Assembly: GCF_001042635.1 (NCBI RefSeq) | Contig: NZ_AP012331.1 | Location: forward strand, 1 to 64,000 | Direction of reading: 5' to 3' | Length of the DNA stretch: 64,000 nt | Origin: Bifidobacterium scardovii JCM 12489 = DSM 13734 | GTDB lineage: Bacteria > Actinomycetota > Actinomycetes > Actinomycetales > Bifidobacteriaceae | Shown here: positions 45,188 to 54,029 of the stretch, piece by piece | Numbering within the stretch: position 1 is the stretch's first letter | Layout of the letters: the number at the start of each line of letters is the position of its first letter | Program-made: the position numbers and the translations under genes | The notes under the pieces: generated by a model | What the model was told of the DNA's origin: nothing | Databases searched by the model: none | Seen by the model: the letters and a program-made list of their open reading frames with translations, nothing else

Positions 45188-46162
45188 ATGATGAAGAAGA
45201 ATAAGGCATTCGCTGCCATCGCTGTTGCCGCACTGTCGCTTATGCCGCTCGCCGCATGCGGATCTGGTTCCGGTGCCGGCGGATATGAGATCGCCATGGT
45301 GGCCAAGGGCTTTAGCCAGAGCTTCTGGGTGTCTGTCCACAAGGGGGCCGATGACGCCGCCTCGAAGTATGGCGCCACGGTCACGTTCAACGGCCCCGAC
45401 AACGATAGCCAGGTCGATAAGCAGGCCGAAATGGTGCAGAACGCGATTAACAAGTCCCCTGATGCGGTGGCGGTCGCTCCACTGGACGAGGCTGCGCTCA
45501 CTCCGGCTCTGCAGAGCGCCAAGAGCGCGAACATTCCGTTGTTCGCCTTCGACACCGCTTTCGATAAGAACGCGGATCTCATCACCGCCTCGGTGAAGAC
45601 CAGCAACACGGAGGTCGGCAAGGTTGCTGCCGAGAACTTCATCAAACTGCTCGGAGGCAAGGGCAAGTATGCGGTTATCGCACACAGCCAGACCGATGCC
45701 ACTTCCACTGAGCGTCGTGATGGATTCCTCGACTATATGAAGGAAAATGCGCCCGACATGGAAATGGTTGGCGATGTGCAGTACAGCAACGCCGATCAGG
45801 CCAAGGCTCAGGATATTGCCAGCGCCATTCTGCAGGCGAACCCTGATCTGGACGGTATTTTCACCACCAATGAGGCGACTGTTGTGGGTGCCGCGACGCC
45901 GGTGGAATCCGCGAAGAAGTCCGGTCATGACGTGGTGCTTGTCGGCGTTGACTCGGGTAAGGCGCAGCAGCAGTACATTCGTGATGGAGTGATCGCCGGT
46001 TCGGTTTCTCAGAATCCATACCAAATTGGCTATAAGACCATCGAGGTCGCCGTGAAGAGTCTCAAGGGTGAGAAGGTCGATAAGTCCATCGACTCTGGCT
46101 GCTTCTGGTACGATGCGAGCAACATTGATGACGCCGATGTGCAGCAAGCCATGTATGACTGA
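45188..46162 (+). CDS. Ribose-type sugar-binding lipoprotein (RbsB-like)
   Basis: A 324-residue periplasmic-binding-protein type 1 receptor, lipid-anchored through the lipobox LAAC after MMKKNKAFAAIAVAALSLM. The mature part opens YEIAMVAKGFSQSFWVSVHKG, and later has IFTTNEATVVGAATPVESAKK and LVGVDSGKAQQQYIRDG. It is the surface receptor for the importer at 42358-44985. GAAAGGA precedes the ATG. Ligand unknown; the kinase in the operon suggests a 1,6-anhydro-sugar. Confidence 0.94.
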   Translation: MMKKNKAFAAIAVAALSLMPLAACGSGSGAGGYEIAMVAKGFSQSFWVSVHKGADDAASKYGATVTFNGPDNDSQVDKQAEMVQNAINKSPDAVAVAPLDEAALTPALQSAKSANIPLFAFDTAFDKNADLITASVKTSNTEVGKVAAENFIKLLGGKGKYAVIAHSQTDATSTERRDGFLDYMKENAPDMEMVGDVQYSNADQAKAQDIASAILQANPDLDGIFTTNEATVVGAATPVESAKKSGHDVVLVGVDSGKAQQQYIRDGVIAGSVSQNPYQIGYKTIEVAVKSLKGEKVDKSIDSGCFWYDASNIDDADVQQAMYD

Positions 46163-46212
46163 TAATCGGTAACTGCGATTCCTTTCTATGAAGGAAGATG
46201 TCGTCGCAGACG

Positions 46213-46293
46213 ACTGAGGGGAGCCACCGGCGGAAAACGCTGGGGGCTCCCCTCAGTCAGCTTCGCGTATGGCTCCCCTCACAGAGGGGAGCC
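46213..46293. repeat. Dispersed palindromic intergenic repeat, copy D (double)
   Basis: ACTGAGGGGAGCC, then GGGCTCCCCTCAGTCAGCTTCGCG and GGCTCCCCTCACAGAGGGGAGCC. Two inverted half-elements lie between the RbsB-like gene and dps. Confidence 0.8.
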
Positions 46294-46318
46294 ATACGCA
46301 TATGTGGCTTATGCCACG

Positions 46319-46798
46319 CTACGCAAGGTGGCTACGCATGAACCACTGGAACTTTTCGAGCTCCTGAACGTGGTCCTGGATGATGTTGGAGCTGACGACG
46401 TCCAGCTCGTCCAGCTCGGCGATGGCCTTGCGGTCGTCGGCGATGAACGCGTCGTAGTACTCGATCAGCGCCTCGAGATACTTCTCGGTGGACTGGCGGC
46501 CCTCGACGTCGAACTGCTTCCAGGTGCGGTTGCGGGTGATCGCGTCGGCGCGGCCGTCCGGGGTGCCGCCCAGCGTGGCGATGCGTTCGGCGGTCTCATC
46601 GGCCTGAGCCAGCACGGCTTCGACCTCGGGATCGAGCATCTCGTGCACGGCGATGAAATTCGTGCCGGTCACGTTCCAGTGGGCGTGCTTGAGCACCAGA
46701 GCGGCTTCCTGCTCCTGGCTCAGGCGGTTCTGCAGAATGGCGATGGCCTTCTCGGAGGCGGCTTCATCCAGACCCGGGACAATAAAGGCAAGTGACAT
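46319..46798 (-). CDS. dps: DNA-protection during starvation protein (Dps, ferritin-like)
   Basis: A 159-residue ferritin-like protein that stores iron and protects DNA from oxidative damage. The ferroxidase-site pattern includes LKHAHWNVTGTNFIAVHEMLD, with HW and the HxxxD elements of Dps. ATG 46798 is chosen because GGAAGGATGT lies upstream; an in-frame start 18 bp earlier is inside that site. Its iron-storing role fits the peroxide-defence genes at 54976-57624. Confidence 0.93.
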   Translation of the reverse strand: MSLAFIVPGLDEAASEKAIAILQNRLSQEQEAALVLKHAHWNVTGTNFIAVHEMLDPEVEAVLAQADETAERIATLGGTPDGRADAITRNRTWKQFDVEGRQSTEKYLEALIEYYDAFIADDRKAIAELDELDVVSSNIIQDHVQELEKFQWFMRSHLA

Positions 46799-46950
46799 GG
46801 TGACATCCTTCCTCATTGGATTGGTATGACCAATATTACGGCTCGGCAGGGCTTCCGCATTCCACCGTAGGCTTAGAATTCAGCTCGATGTTCCCCCGTT
46901 CTTTCCCCGTCGTTGCCGCCGCCGGCCGGCGAACGCCGGCACCGCAACGG

Positions 46951-48246
46951 TCAGGCTTCGGCCTTGCGCACCTCGAGGGTCTCTATGCGCCGGCCGTCGA
47001 CCTTGGTCACCACCATGTCATAGCCGTCGTCGGAGTGCAGCACGTCGCCGACCTCGCCCATTTTGCCGGTCTTCGCGAGGAAATACCCGGCGACCGTCTC
47101 GTACGGGCCGTCCTCCAGCTCGATGCCGGTCAGATCGTCGAAGTCCTCGATGGTCATGCCGCCGTCGATGGTGGCCACGCCGTTGACGAACGCGGTGCGC
47201 TGCTGGCGCGCCCCGCCGGGCTCGTCGGGCAGGTCGTACTCGTCGCGGATGTCGCCGACCAGCTCCTCGGTCATGTCCTCGAGCGTGACGATGCCGTCGG
47301 TGCCGCCGTACTCGTCGATCACCACGGCCAGGTGGATGCCGCGCTTGCGCAGCAGCTCCAGGCTCGGCAGCAGCTTCGAGGTGCCGGGGAGCGAAATGCC
47401 TTCGCGGGTCACGTCGGCCACGGTCTCCGCCTTGGGGTCGCGCACGTCGAGCAGGTCGCGCACGTGCACGAAGCCGAGCACGTCGTCGAAATCCTTGCCG
47501 GTCACCGGGTAACGGGAGTACGGCATCTCGCGCACGTAGGCGGCGGCCTCGGCGATGGTCTGCGAGCCGTCTAGGAACACCACGTCGGCGCGCGGGCGCA
47601 TCACTTCGGCGACGATCGTCTCCGAAGCGTCGAACACGTCGTCCAGAATCGTGCGTTCGTCCTTGCTCAACGACGGGTTCGTGGTGACCAGCATGCGCAG
47701 CTCATCATCGGACACTTCGCTTTCGGTCTCATTCGGGTCAAAGCCGAGCAGACGCACGATGCCGTTCGTGTTCTTGCCGATCAGCCAGATGATCGGACGG
47801 CAGATCTTCGCGAAGATGTCGATCGCCGGCACCACGGCCCGGGCGATCTGTTCGGTGCGCTGCATGGCGATGCGCTTGGGCACCATTTCGGAGATCACGA
47901 TCGAGCAGTAGGAGATGATCAGCGTCAGGGAGATGGTGGTCAGCGGCGCGGCGATATGCGCCGGGACACCCCAGCTCTTCACCACCGGCACGAGATACGG
48001 CGCAATCGACGATTCGCCGAACGACGCGGACAGGAAGCCGGACAGGGTCACGCCGATCTGTACGGTGGACAGGAAGGTGTTCGGATCGCGCGCGATCTTC
48101 GCTACGCGCGCGCCGCGCGCATCCTCCTGCTCCATTTGGTCGATCTGCGATCCGCGCAGGGAGACCAAGGCCAATTCGGTGCCGGAGAATATGGATCCGA
48201 GTACAAGGAACACGAAAATCAGGAGGATGTTCAAACCAAGTGACAT
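46951..48246 (-). CDS. Hemolysin-like CNNM/CorC-domain membrane protein
   Basis: A 431-residue protein of the HlyC/CorC (CNNM, UPF0053) family. The N-terminal DUF21 domain has three to four membrane segments (the first at residues 4-25), followed by two CBS domains (about 215-330) and a CorC-type domain (about 340-425) with DGGMTIEDFDDLTG. Family members are linked to magnesium or cobalt efflux; the substrate here is not shown. ATG 48246 lies close to a GTGGGGG stretch; an upstream TTG lacks a ribosome site. Confidence 0.9.
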   Translation of the reverse strand: MSLGLNILLIFVFLVLGSIFSGTELALVSLRGSQIDQMEQEDARGARVAKIARDPNTFLSTVQIGVTLSGFLSASFGESSIAPYLVPVVKSWGVPAHIAAPLTTISLTLIISYCSIVISEMVPKRIAMQRTEQIARAVVPAIDIFAKICRPIIWLIGKNTNGIVRLLGFDPNETESEVSDDELRMLVTTNPSLSKDERTILDDVFDASETIVAEVMRPRADVVFLDGSQTIAEAAAYVREMPYSRYPVTGKDFDDVLGFVHVRDLLDVRDPKAETVADVTREGISLPGTSKLLPSLELLRKRGIHLAVVIDEYGGTDGIVTLEDMTEELVGDIRDEYDLPDEPGGARQQRTAFVNGVATIDGGMTIEDFDDLTGIELEDGPYETVAGYFLAKTGKMGEVGDVLHSDDGYDMVVTKVDGRRIETLEVRKAEA

Positions 48247-48366
48247 AACCCCCACTTTAGGGGAGTGGCACGTCAATCCGCGTTAGGGGTACGTAACGGT
48301 ACACATTGGTACGCATTCGTGTCATAGTGCGCATTGACGCCGATGAAGCGGCTGCGACTACCGTGA

Positions 48367-49392
48367 TCAGGCGTAGACGGTGCTGGTGAGGCACCCGCAC
48401 GATTCCCTCGGTATCAGCGAGGCCCGGACGAGTTGAAGATCAGGGGTGTTTTCGGAGTCTATCGCCGCGTGGAACAGGCATGTGCCGATGGTCTGGGCGT
48501 TTTGCTGCACGACGGTGAGCGATGGCCAGGTGTACTGGGAATCGATAGTGCCATCGAACGAGACGATCGCTATGTCTTCCGGCACCCGCACTTGGCGTTC
48601 GTGCAGCGCCCGCAGCGCTCCGATGGCTTCCAGGTCGGAATCGACGAAGATGGCGTCCAGCTGCTTGCCGCTGTTGAGGAGCGCCATCATGGCCTCGTAG
48701 CCTCCGGCCCGGGTGAAATGGGCCTGCTTGATCGGGCCGATGGGAAGCGTGCTGTTGTCGAACGCCTGATACCATCCCTGGATGCGCTTGTCGCCGAGCC
48801 CCTCGTCGGCCTTGCCGGACAGCATGGCGATGTTCGTGCGTCCATGGTCGATAAGGTGCTGCACGGCGGTCTGCACGGCTGCTCGGAAATCCGTCGATAC
48901 GCATTTTGCCCCGGGGATAGCCTGGGTCTGATCGAGAAAGACGAACGGGCATTCCTTTCTCGGCACGCTGGCCAGCGCCGATGTCGGTTGCGCCGATGCG
49001 ATGAGGATGGCGTCGACGTCACGCGCGATGAGCTTGCTGACGCCGTCCATCTCCCTTTCCGGATTTTGGTGGGAGGCTACGAACATGGCGGAGTATCCGC
49101 GGCTGGTCGCGATATTCTCCAAAGCGTTGTACACGTCGGAAAAGAACGGGTTGGACAGGTCCGGCACGATGATGCCGATGGTTTTCGACGATCCGGTGCG
49201 CAGCGCCTTGGCCATTGAATTCGGGCGGTAATTGAGTTTCTGCGCCGCGTCCCGCACCCGTTCGGCGGTCTCGGGCGCCACGTTCCGAGGGCCGTTGTTG
49301 AACACGTAACTTACGACCGCGGTGGAGACGTTCGCCAGCCGGGCGACGTCGGCGCGGGTGGCGCGCTCCCGCTTGTTCCTGAAAGTATCCAT
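48367..49392 (-). CDS. LacI-family transcriptional regulator (decaying locus)
   Basis: A 341-residue LacI/GalR regulator, with helix-turn-helix ATRADVARLANVSTAVVSYV and a sugar-sensing domain. ATG 49392 follows GGGAGA; an ATG 15 codons upstream lacks one. It faces a partly degraded carbohydrate locus (49776-53987). Two ATCTACTCG words (49469-49477 and 49628-49636) and the palindrome GTAGcatagatCTAC (49460-49474) in the divergent gap are candidate sites. The gene itself is intact. Confidence 0.9.
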   Translation of the reverse strand: MDTFRNKRERATRADVARLANVSTAVVSYVFNNGPRNVAPETAERVRDAAQKLNYRPNSMAKALRTGSSKTIGIIVPDLSNPFFSDVYNALENIATSRGYSAMFVASHQNPEREMDGVSKLIARDVDAILIASAQPTSALASVPRKECPFVFLDQTQAIPGAKCVSTDFRAAVQTAVQHLIDHGRTNIAMLSGKADEGLGDKRIQGWYQAFDNSTLPIGPIKQAHFTRAGGYEAMMALLNSGKQLDAIFVDSDLEAIGALRALHERQVRVPEDIAIVSFDGTIDSQYTWPSLTVVQQNAQTIGTCLFHAAIDSENTPDLQLVRASLIPRESCGCLTSTVYA

Positions 49393-49775
49393 GTCAGCAT
49401 TCTCCCGGTATGTGTGGAAGATGACTTCCTTGTCCATGTCTATGAATCGTACACCAACTGTAGCATAGATCTACTCGAATGAATCAACGGGGTTGATTAC
49501 AAGATGCTTCATTCTGGTTTCACTAGTTGCGGTGAAGGTGTTGTGGGTATAAAAACGTTGGAATAGTAGTATTTCATGAAGATATTGCATAGTGTACGCT
49601 CGGGCGACACGCCGTTTTTCAAAATGTATCTACTCGTGCTGAATCTCAATCAGCGCACAGAGAGAAGGCCCACTAGGGCGCAGCGGTTCGCGCCTCATGC
49701 CTCTCCGTCGAATGCGAGGCTCCCGGCGCACGCCGGGAATCGGACGATGAAGTTCTATCGTGAGGAGGAAGTGCA
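49393..49775. promoter_or_regulatory. Divergent control region of the decaying locus
   Basis: 383 bp without a gene. It has the candidate operator GTAGcatagatCTAC (49460-49474), the repeated word ATCTACTCG (49469-49477 and 49628-49636) and, at the end, GAGGAGG before the ATG at 49776. No certain promoter was identified. Confidence 0.5.
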
Positions 49776-50483
49776 ATGAGCGGCACATTGGAGTCGTTGC
49801 TTCCGTTGTTTACCGCGGATGATGTTCCCTGCACCGGTCCCGAGGAGATCCCGTCACCGCGCTTCGAGCCGGTCCTTGACGAGCGGGCGCTTCGGGCGAC
49901 CAGACCCGGCGGCGGCCTGTCCAGATATCCCATGCTGTATATCGGCGAGGGATGCAACACCATGTTCCTGCTGAACCAGGGGAAGGTCATCTGGTCGTAC
50001 TCCACCGGCGAAGGCTGGGAATACGACGACATCTGGGTGCTCTCCGACGGCAATATCGTCTTCTCCCGCCAGAGCTGGGCCGGCATGGTCACCCCGACCA
50101 AACGGCTGATATGGCGGTATGAGATCGGCGGCCCATGGGCTGCGATCCGTCTGCGCAACGGCAATACGCTCATCACCGCCGAAGCGGAACGACGCACCGT
50201 CGAAGTCGACCGCAAGGGAAACATCGTATGGCAATGCACGCTCGACGAGATCCCCGAGCCGTACCGGCTGGCCGACAGCCAAAGCTGCGTGCGCCTGCGC
50301 AACGGGAACACGGTCCTGTGCTCCCGCGGCGATGGAGGCCGCGCCCCGCAGCTGTTGGAGGTCACCCCCGACAAAGAGGTGGTCTGGAGCGTATACGACT
50401 GGGACGTCCTCGGACCGGCATCGGCCGTGCAGATCCTCAGCGATCCGGGAGTCCCGGAGGTTCCCGGGGACTGCGAACGATAG
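49776..50483 (+). CDS. Beta-propeller-like protein of unknown function
   Basis: A 235-residue protein with no signal peptide. It contains at least four repeats of a motif pairing a tryptophan strand with a glycine-asparagine turn: VIWSYSTGEGWEYDDI / LSDGNIVFSR, LIWRYEIGGPWAAIR / LRNGNTLIT, IVWQCTLDEIPEP / LRNGNTVLCSR and VVWSVYDWDVLGP / QILSDPG. This resembles PQQ- or arylsulfotransferase-like propeller blades. A four-to-five blade protein would be small, so it could be partial. GAGGAGG precedes the ATG. It lies between a LacI gene and a lipoprotein gene, suggesting a carbohydrate-related role. Function unknown. Confidence 0.75.
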   Translation: MSGTLESLLPLFTADDVPCTGPEEIPSPRFEPVLDERALRATRPGGGLSRYPMLYIGEGCNTMFLLNQGKVIWSYSTGEGWEYDDIWVLSDGNIVFSRQSWAGMVTPTKRLIWRYEIGGPWAAIRLRNGNTLITAEAERRTVEVDRKGNIVWQCTLDEIPEPYRLADSQSCVRLRNGNTVLCSRGDGGRAPQLLEVTPDKEVVWSVYDWDVLGPASAVQILSDPGVPEVPGDCER

Positions 50484-50619
50484 CGCATCGTGATCTGGCA
50501 TCCATGCAGAAGGGAGAATCGTCAGGCATCATTCATCAACCCACCCGGCGCGTTCCGCGATGATCGGTTCGCGCCGGCATTCCACCACCATTTGCCTATA
50601 CCTTTCGTGAGGAATAACA

Positions 50620-52154
50620 ATGAGGTTATCGATTAAGAAGTTGCTGGTCGCGGTCGCCGCGTGCTCCATGGTGCTGCCGCTGGTGGCATGCGGGCAGAAC
50701 GGCGATTCCGGTGCCAAGGACGCCAACGGAAAGCCGATCGTCAAAATCGCCGTGTCCAAGCACTCCCTGACCAAGAAGATGTCCGAGATGAAGTGGCCCA
50801 AGGAGTTGGAGGCCGCCTGCGACTGCACCATCGAGTGGCAGGAGGTCAGCTCGGACTGGGATCAGAAGAAGCAGGCCATGTTCACCGCCGGCGAGATCCC
50901 CGACATGATCCTCAAGGGCGTGTACCTGAACGATATGGCCACCTATGGCTCCCTGTTCGAGGACCTCACCGACGATATCGACAAGATCCAAGTGCTGCCC
51001 TCCGACAAGAAGGGATATTGGCCCAAGACCGTCTCCCGCATGTACATCAACAAACAGTGGCTGGACAAGCTGGGCCTGAGCGTCCCCACGAACTGGGACG
51101 AGCTGTACAACGTGCTCAAGGCCTTCAAGACGCAGGACCCGAACGGCAACGGTCAGGCCGATGAGATCCCGATGGACTTCATTTCCCCCGGGACCGGCGG
51201 TTTCGGCGACTTCCAGCCGGTGATCCTGCTCGGCAGCCTGGGTCTGTCCTACACCACCTCGGACGGCTACGGCGGGTCCGGATACTACGTGCAGGACGGC
51301 AAGGTCGGCACCTTCCTGACCGACGACCGGTACAAGACCCTGGTCGAGTTCCTGAATAAGCTGTGGTCCGACGGTCTGATCAACAAGGAAGCGTTCACCC
51401 ACGACTACTCGCAGTCCCAGGCCACGACCCGCGGCGACGGCGACACCGCCAAGGTCGGGTTCACCTGGGGATATTCCGCATCGGACCGCTTCGGCGTCAA
51501 GCTGGCGGACCAGTACGTGTCGATGGGGCAGATCAAGCACGACGCCAACCAGACGGAGAAGCTGTACTACGATTACGCGAACGACCGTACCGTCTACTCG
51601 CAGAGCGCATTGGCCATTCCGCGAACACCAAGTATCTGGATCAGTGCCTGAAGATCGCCAACCAGTTCTACGACCAGGACACCTCCATCGAGGTGCTGTG
51701 GGGCGATCTGGGCATCGACACCAAGAAGACCGGCGACAAGTCCTATGAGGTGCTGCCTCCGGCCGACTCCTCCAAGGACCCGGGCACCTGGAAGTGGACC
51801 GAGACGCTGGCCGACGACTCCCCGTACTGGATTCGCCCTGATCTGGACATCAAGCTGCCGTCCGACCTCATCGAGGTGCAGGAGCAGGAGAAGGTGCTGG
51901 AGCCGGTGCTCAGCCAGATGGACGTGAAGAAGGACATCATCCCGCGTTCGCTGAAATTCACCCCGGAGGATCAGGACACGCTCTCGATGAACAACACCAA
52001 CATCCTGAACACGGCGATGACCAAGTTCTCGTCGTGGATCACCAAGGGCGGCGTGGATGCCGAGTGGAAGTCCTACGTGGACACGCTTGACAAGGCCGGC
52101 ATCAACGACAACGTCAAGATCTACCAGAAGTCGTACGACGACTTCTACAAGTGA
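50620..52154 (+). pseudogene. Solute-binding lipoprotein (LplA-like) broken by a one-base deletion
   Basis: An extracellular binding protein with signal peptide and lipobox LVAC. The first frame runs from ATG 50620 to a stop at 51649-51651 (343 residues), the last residues being unlike the family. The remaining 170 or so residues (NTKYLDQCLK to YDDFYK) continue in another frame to 52154. Restoring one base at about 51619-51623 (CCGCG to CCGGCG) joins the frames as ALAIPANTKYLDQ, giving about 511 residues, the usual size of LplA-type proteins. It is probably inactive unless the deletion is a sequencing error. Confidence 0.87.
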
Positions 52155-52253
52155 CGGGCATGATGCCGCCGCAAGGGGCACTGCACCCCTGCGGCGGCAT
52201 CACGTCCCCTCCGCATGAATTATCGAATGTACGCCAGGCAGAGGCTGGATGTT

Positions 52254-52533
52254 ATGAGTGAAGCAATATCAGACAAATCCGCTGTGGCGCCCTCCGGCGT
52301 CACGCATGACGCGAGTCGGGGCGCGGCGAAACCGTCAAAGACCGCCGGTGCCAAACGGTCCGCGGCGCACAGGAGCACGCTGCCGTTCGGGGCGTATCTC
52401 AAGCGCACATGGCAGCTGTACGCGATGATCATACCCGCGATGGTCATCGTGGCGATCTTCTCATACGGCCCGATGTGGGGCATCCAGCTGGCGTTCCGGG
52501 ACTACAGCTTCAGCAAGGGGATCGCCGGCGGGC
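52254..52533 (+). pseudogene. Truncated LplB-like ABC permease (N-terminal fragment)
   Basis: The first 90 or so residues of a PTS-independent, LplB-type sugar permease: a charged start, then the first membrane segment LYAMIIPAMVIVAIFSYGPM and the family segment GIQLAFRDYSFSKGIAGG. At about 52520-52540 the similarity stops and the sequence continues as another protein in a different frame. The rest of lplB and any lplC are missing, so the locus suffered a deletion. Start at 52254 is tentative; no ribosome site is obvious. Confidence 0.8.
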
Positions 52534-52534
52534 G

Positions 52535-53430
52535 CATCGACGCCGGGCGGCAAGCCGGTCCAGTCGCTGGACGTCGACTGCGGCATCGTGACCGGCGACG
52601 TGTATGGCGGGGCGAACGACGATACGCGCATTGGAGCGGGCATTCCGGTTGCGGTACGCATACACGGCATCGACCGGGGCCTGTTCGGCGACATGCTGGA
52701 CATCGCCGTATGGGAGACCGTGTATACGGGTCCGGATGGCGTGGCGGCCTCGCCGCGTGTGGTGGCTGCGAGGCATGCCGTGACAGTGACGGACGGAACG
52801 GTCGAGATCACCGTCCCCAGCGCGGACCGTTATGCGGGGTACCGTCTGGTGTCCACGCCGTGCACCGACAACCCCATCGGAGCCGACGGGGTGACGACCG
52901 GCCGTGCGCTGCTCGCCGTCGAGGCCGAGGACACGGTGATCGGCGGCGGGGCGAACATCCAGCTGCACGGCGACGACACCGGATCGTGGGGAGACTTCAT
53001 GTTCTCCGGCAATGCCGATGTCGTCGATTTCAGGACCGGCGCGTTCCTCACCTGGCGTGTGGCCGTTCCGTCCAGCGGTTCGTATCGACTGCAGCTCATT
53101 ACGGCGGCCCCCGGCCAACCCGGCACCAACCGGGTGATCCTTGACGGCGAGTGCGTCGGCACGCTCCGCGTGCCTGCCGAGCTGGCGCTGAAGGACACCG
53201 CAAAATGGAAATACCGTGGCAGCGCGGAACTGGTGATCGATGGAATGACCGCCGGAGAGCACGACATCACCATTGAGGCGTCCGGTGCGGATAATGCGTG
53301 CGACAAAATACTGCTGTATCAGGTTTCCGGTGACGCCGGCGCGGCGGACCGTGTGACGTATCCGGCAGTGGATTTCCGCCTCCATGGTCACGCGGCGCTG
53401 CGGTATGACGGTAAGAGGACCCTTCGGTGA
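52535..53430 (+). pseudogene. Truncated carbohydrate-active protein with CBM-like domain
   Basis: An open frame starting inside the deletion joint. Readable residues begin GGKPVQSLDVDCGIVTGDVYGG before the first GTG at 52588, and run on without a start of their own. The C-terminal half holds a carbohydrate-binding-like jelly roll: VEAEDTVIGGGANIQ, SGSYRLQLITAAPG and GEHDITIEASG. It is probably the end of a large glycoside hydrolase whose catalytic part was deleted together with the permease genes. Its stop overlaps the next frame by GTGA. Confidence 0.7.
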
Positions 53431-53987
53431 TTCGTCTCGAAGCCGAGAGCCTGGTGCTGGGCGGCGAAGCGGCGGTACAGGCCGCCGGCCCCTCGTCGAA
53501 TGCCGGGAACGGCCATTTCGTCACCGGGCTGGGCTGTCGGTTCGAAACCGCGGAGCACGGCGCCGAGGGCTATGGCGACAGGACTCGCGCCGTGGCCGAT
53601 GAGCATCATGTGCCGGTCGTGCGCTCGCAGAACCGCGGCACGATGACGATTCCCAAGGGAACCGTGCCGGCCGGTACGTACGTCATGTCCGTGAGCTTTT
53701 CCAACAACGCGTTCATCGGGCAGCATTCCTACAACCCGCAGGTCGCGGATCTGGGGCTGCAGGTGCGTACGGGGTCCGGCCATGGCGCGGAGATCGCCCG
53801 CGGATCATTCCGATACGCCTATACCGACCAGTATTTCATGAATCGTTCCATGGTCCTGACCACGGACGGCTCGGCGCTGGTACTGGACAATTGGGATCCG
53901 GTCGGCACCGGCCGGGGTGCGGTCTCCTGGGGCGTGGCGCCGAATGCGGATGCGATCGTGTTCTACCCGGTGCTGGCGGCACGGTGA
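53427..53987 (+). CDS. CBM-like domain protein (possible C-terminal part of the same hydrolase)
   Basis: A 186-residue frame starting with GTG at 53427, overlapping the previous stop. It opens IRLEAESLVLGGEAAVQ and continues with SNAGNGHFVTGLG, the look of a CBM6/35-type carbohydrate-binding module, and GTMTIPKGTVPAGTYVMSVSF. It has no signal peptide of its own and is unlikely to act alone. Either it was part of the upstream hydrolase and separated by a frameshift, or it is a coupled second gene. A matching VEAEDTVIGGG in the preceding frame shows tandem modules. Confidence 0.6.
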   Translation: MIRLEAESLVLGGEAAVQAAGPSSNAGNGHFVTGLGCRFETAEHGAEGYGDRTRAVADEHHVPVVRSQNRGTMTIPKGTVPAGTYVMSVSFSNNAFIGQHSYNPQVADLGLQVRTGSGHGAEIARGSFRYAYTDQYFMNRSMVLTTDGSALVLDNWDPVGTGRGAVSWGVAPNADAIVFYPVLAAR

Positions 53988-54029
53988 GCGGCCGCCGGTC
54001 TGCAGGCCGAGGCGCCGGCCGCCGGTCGC

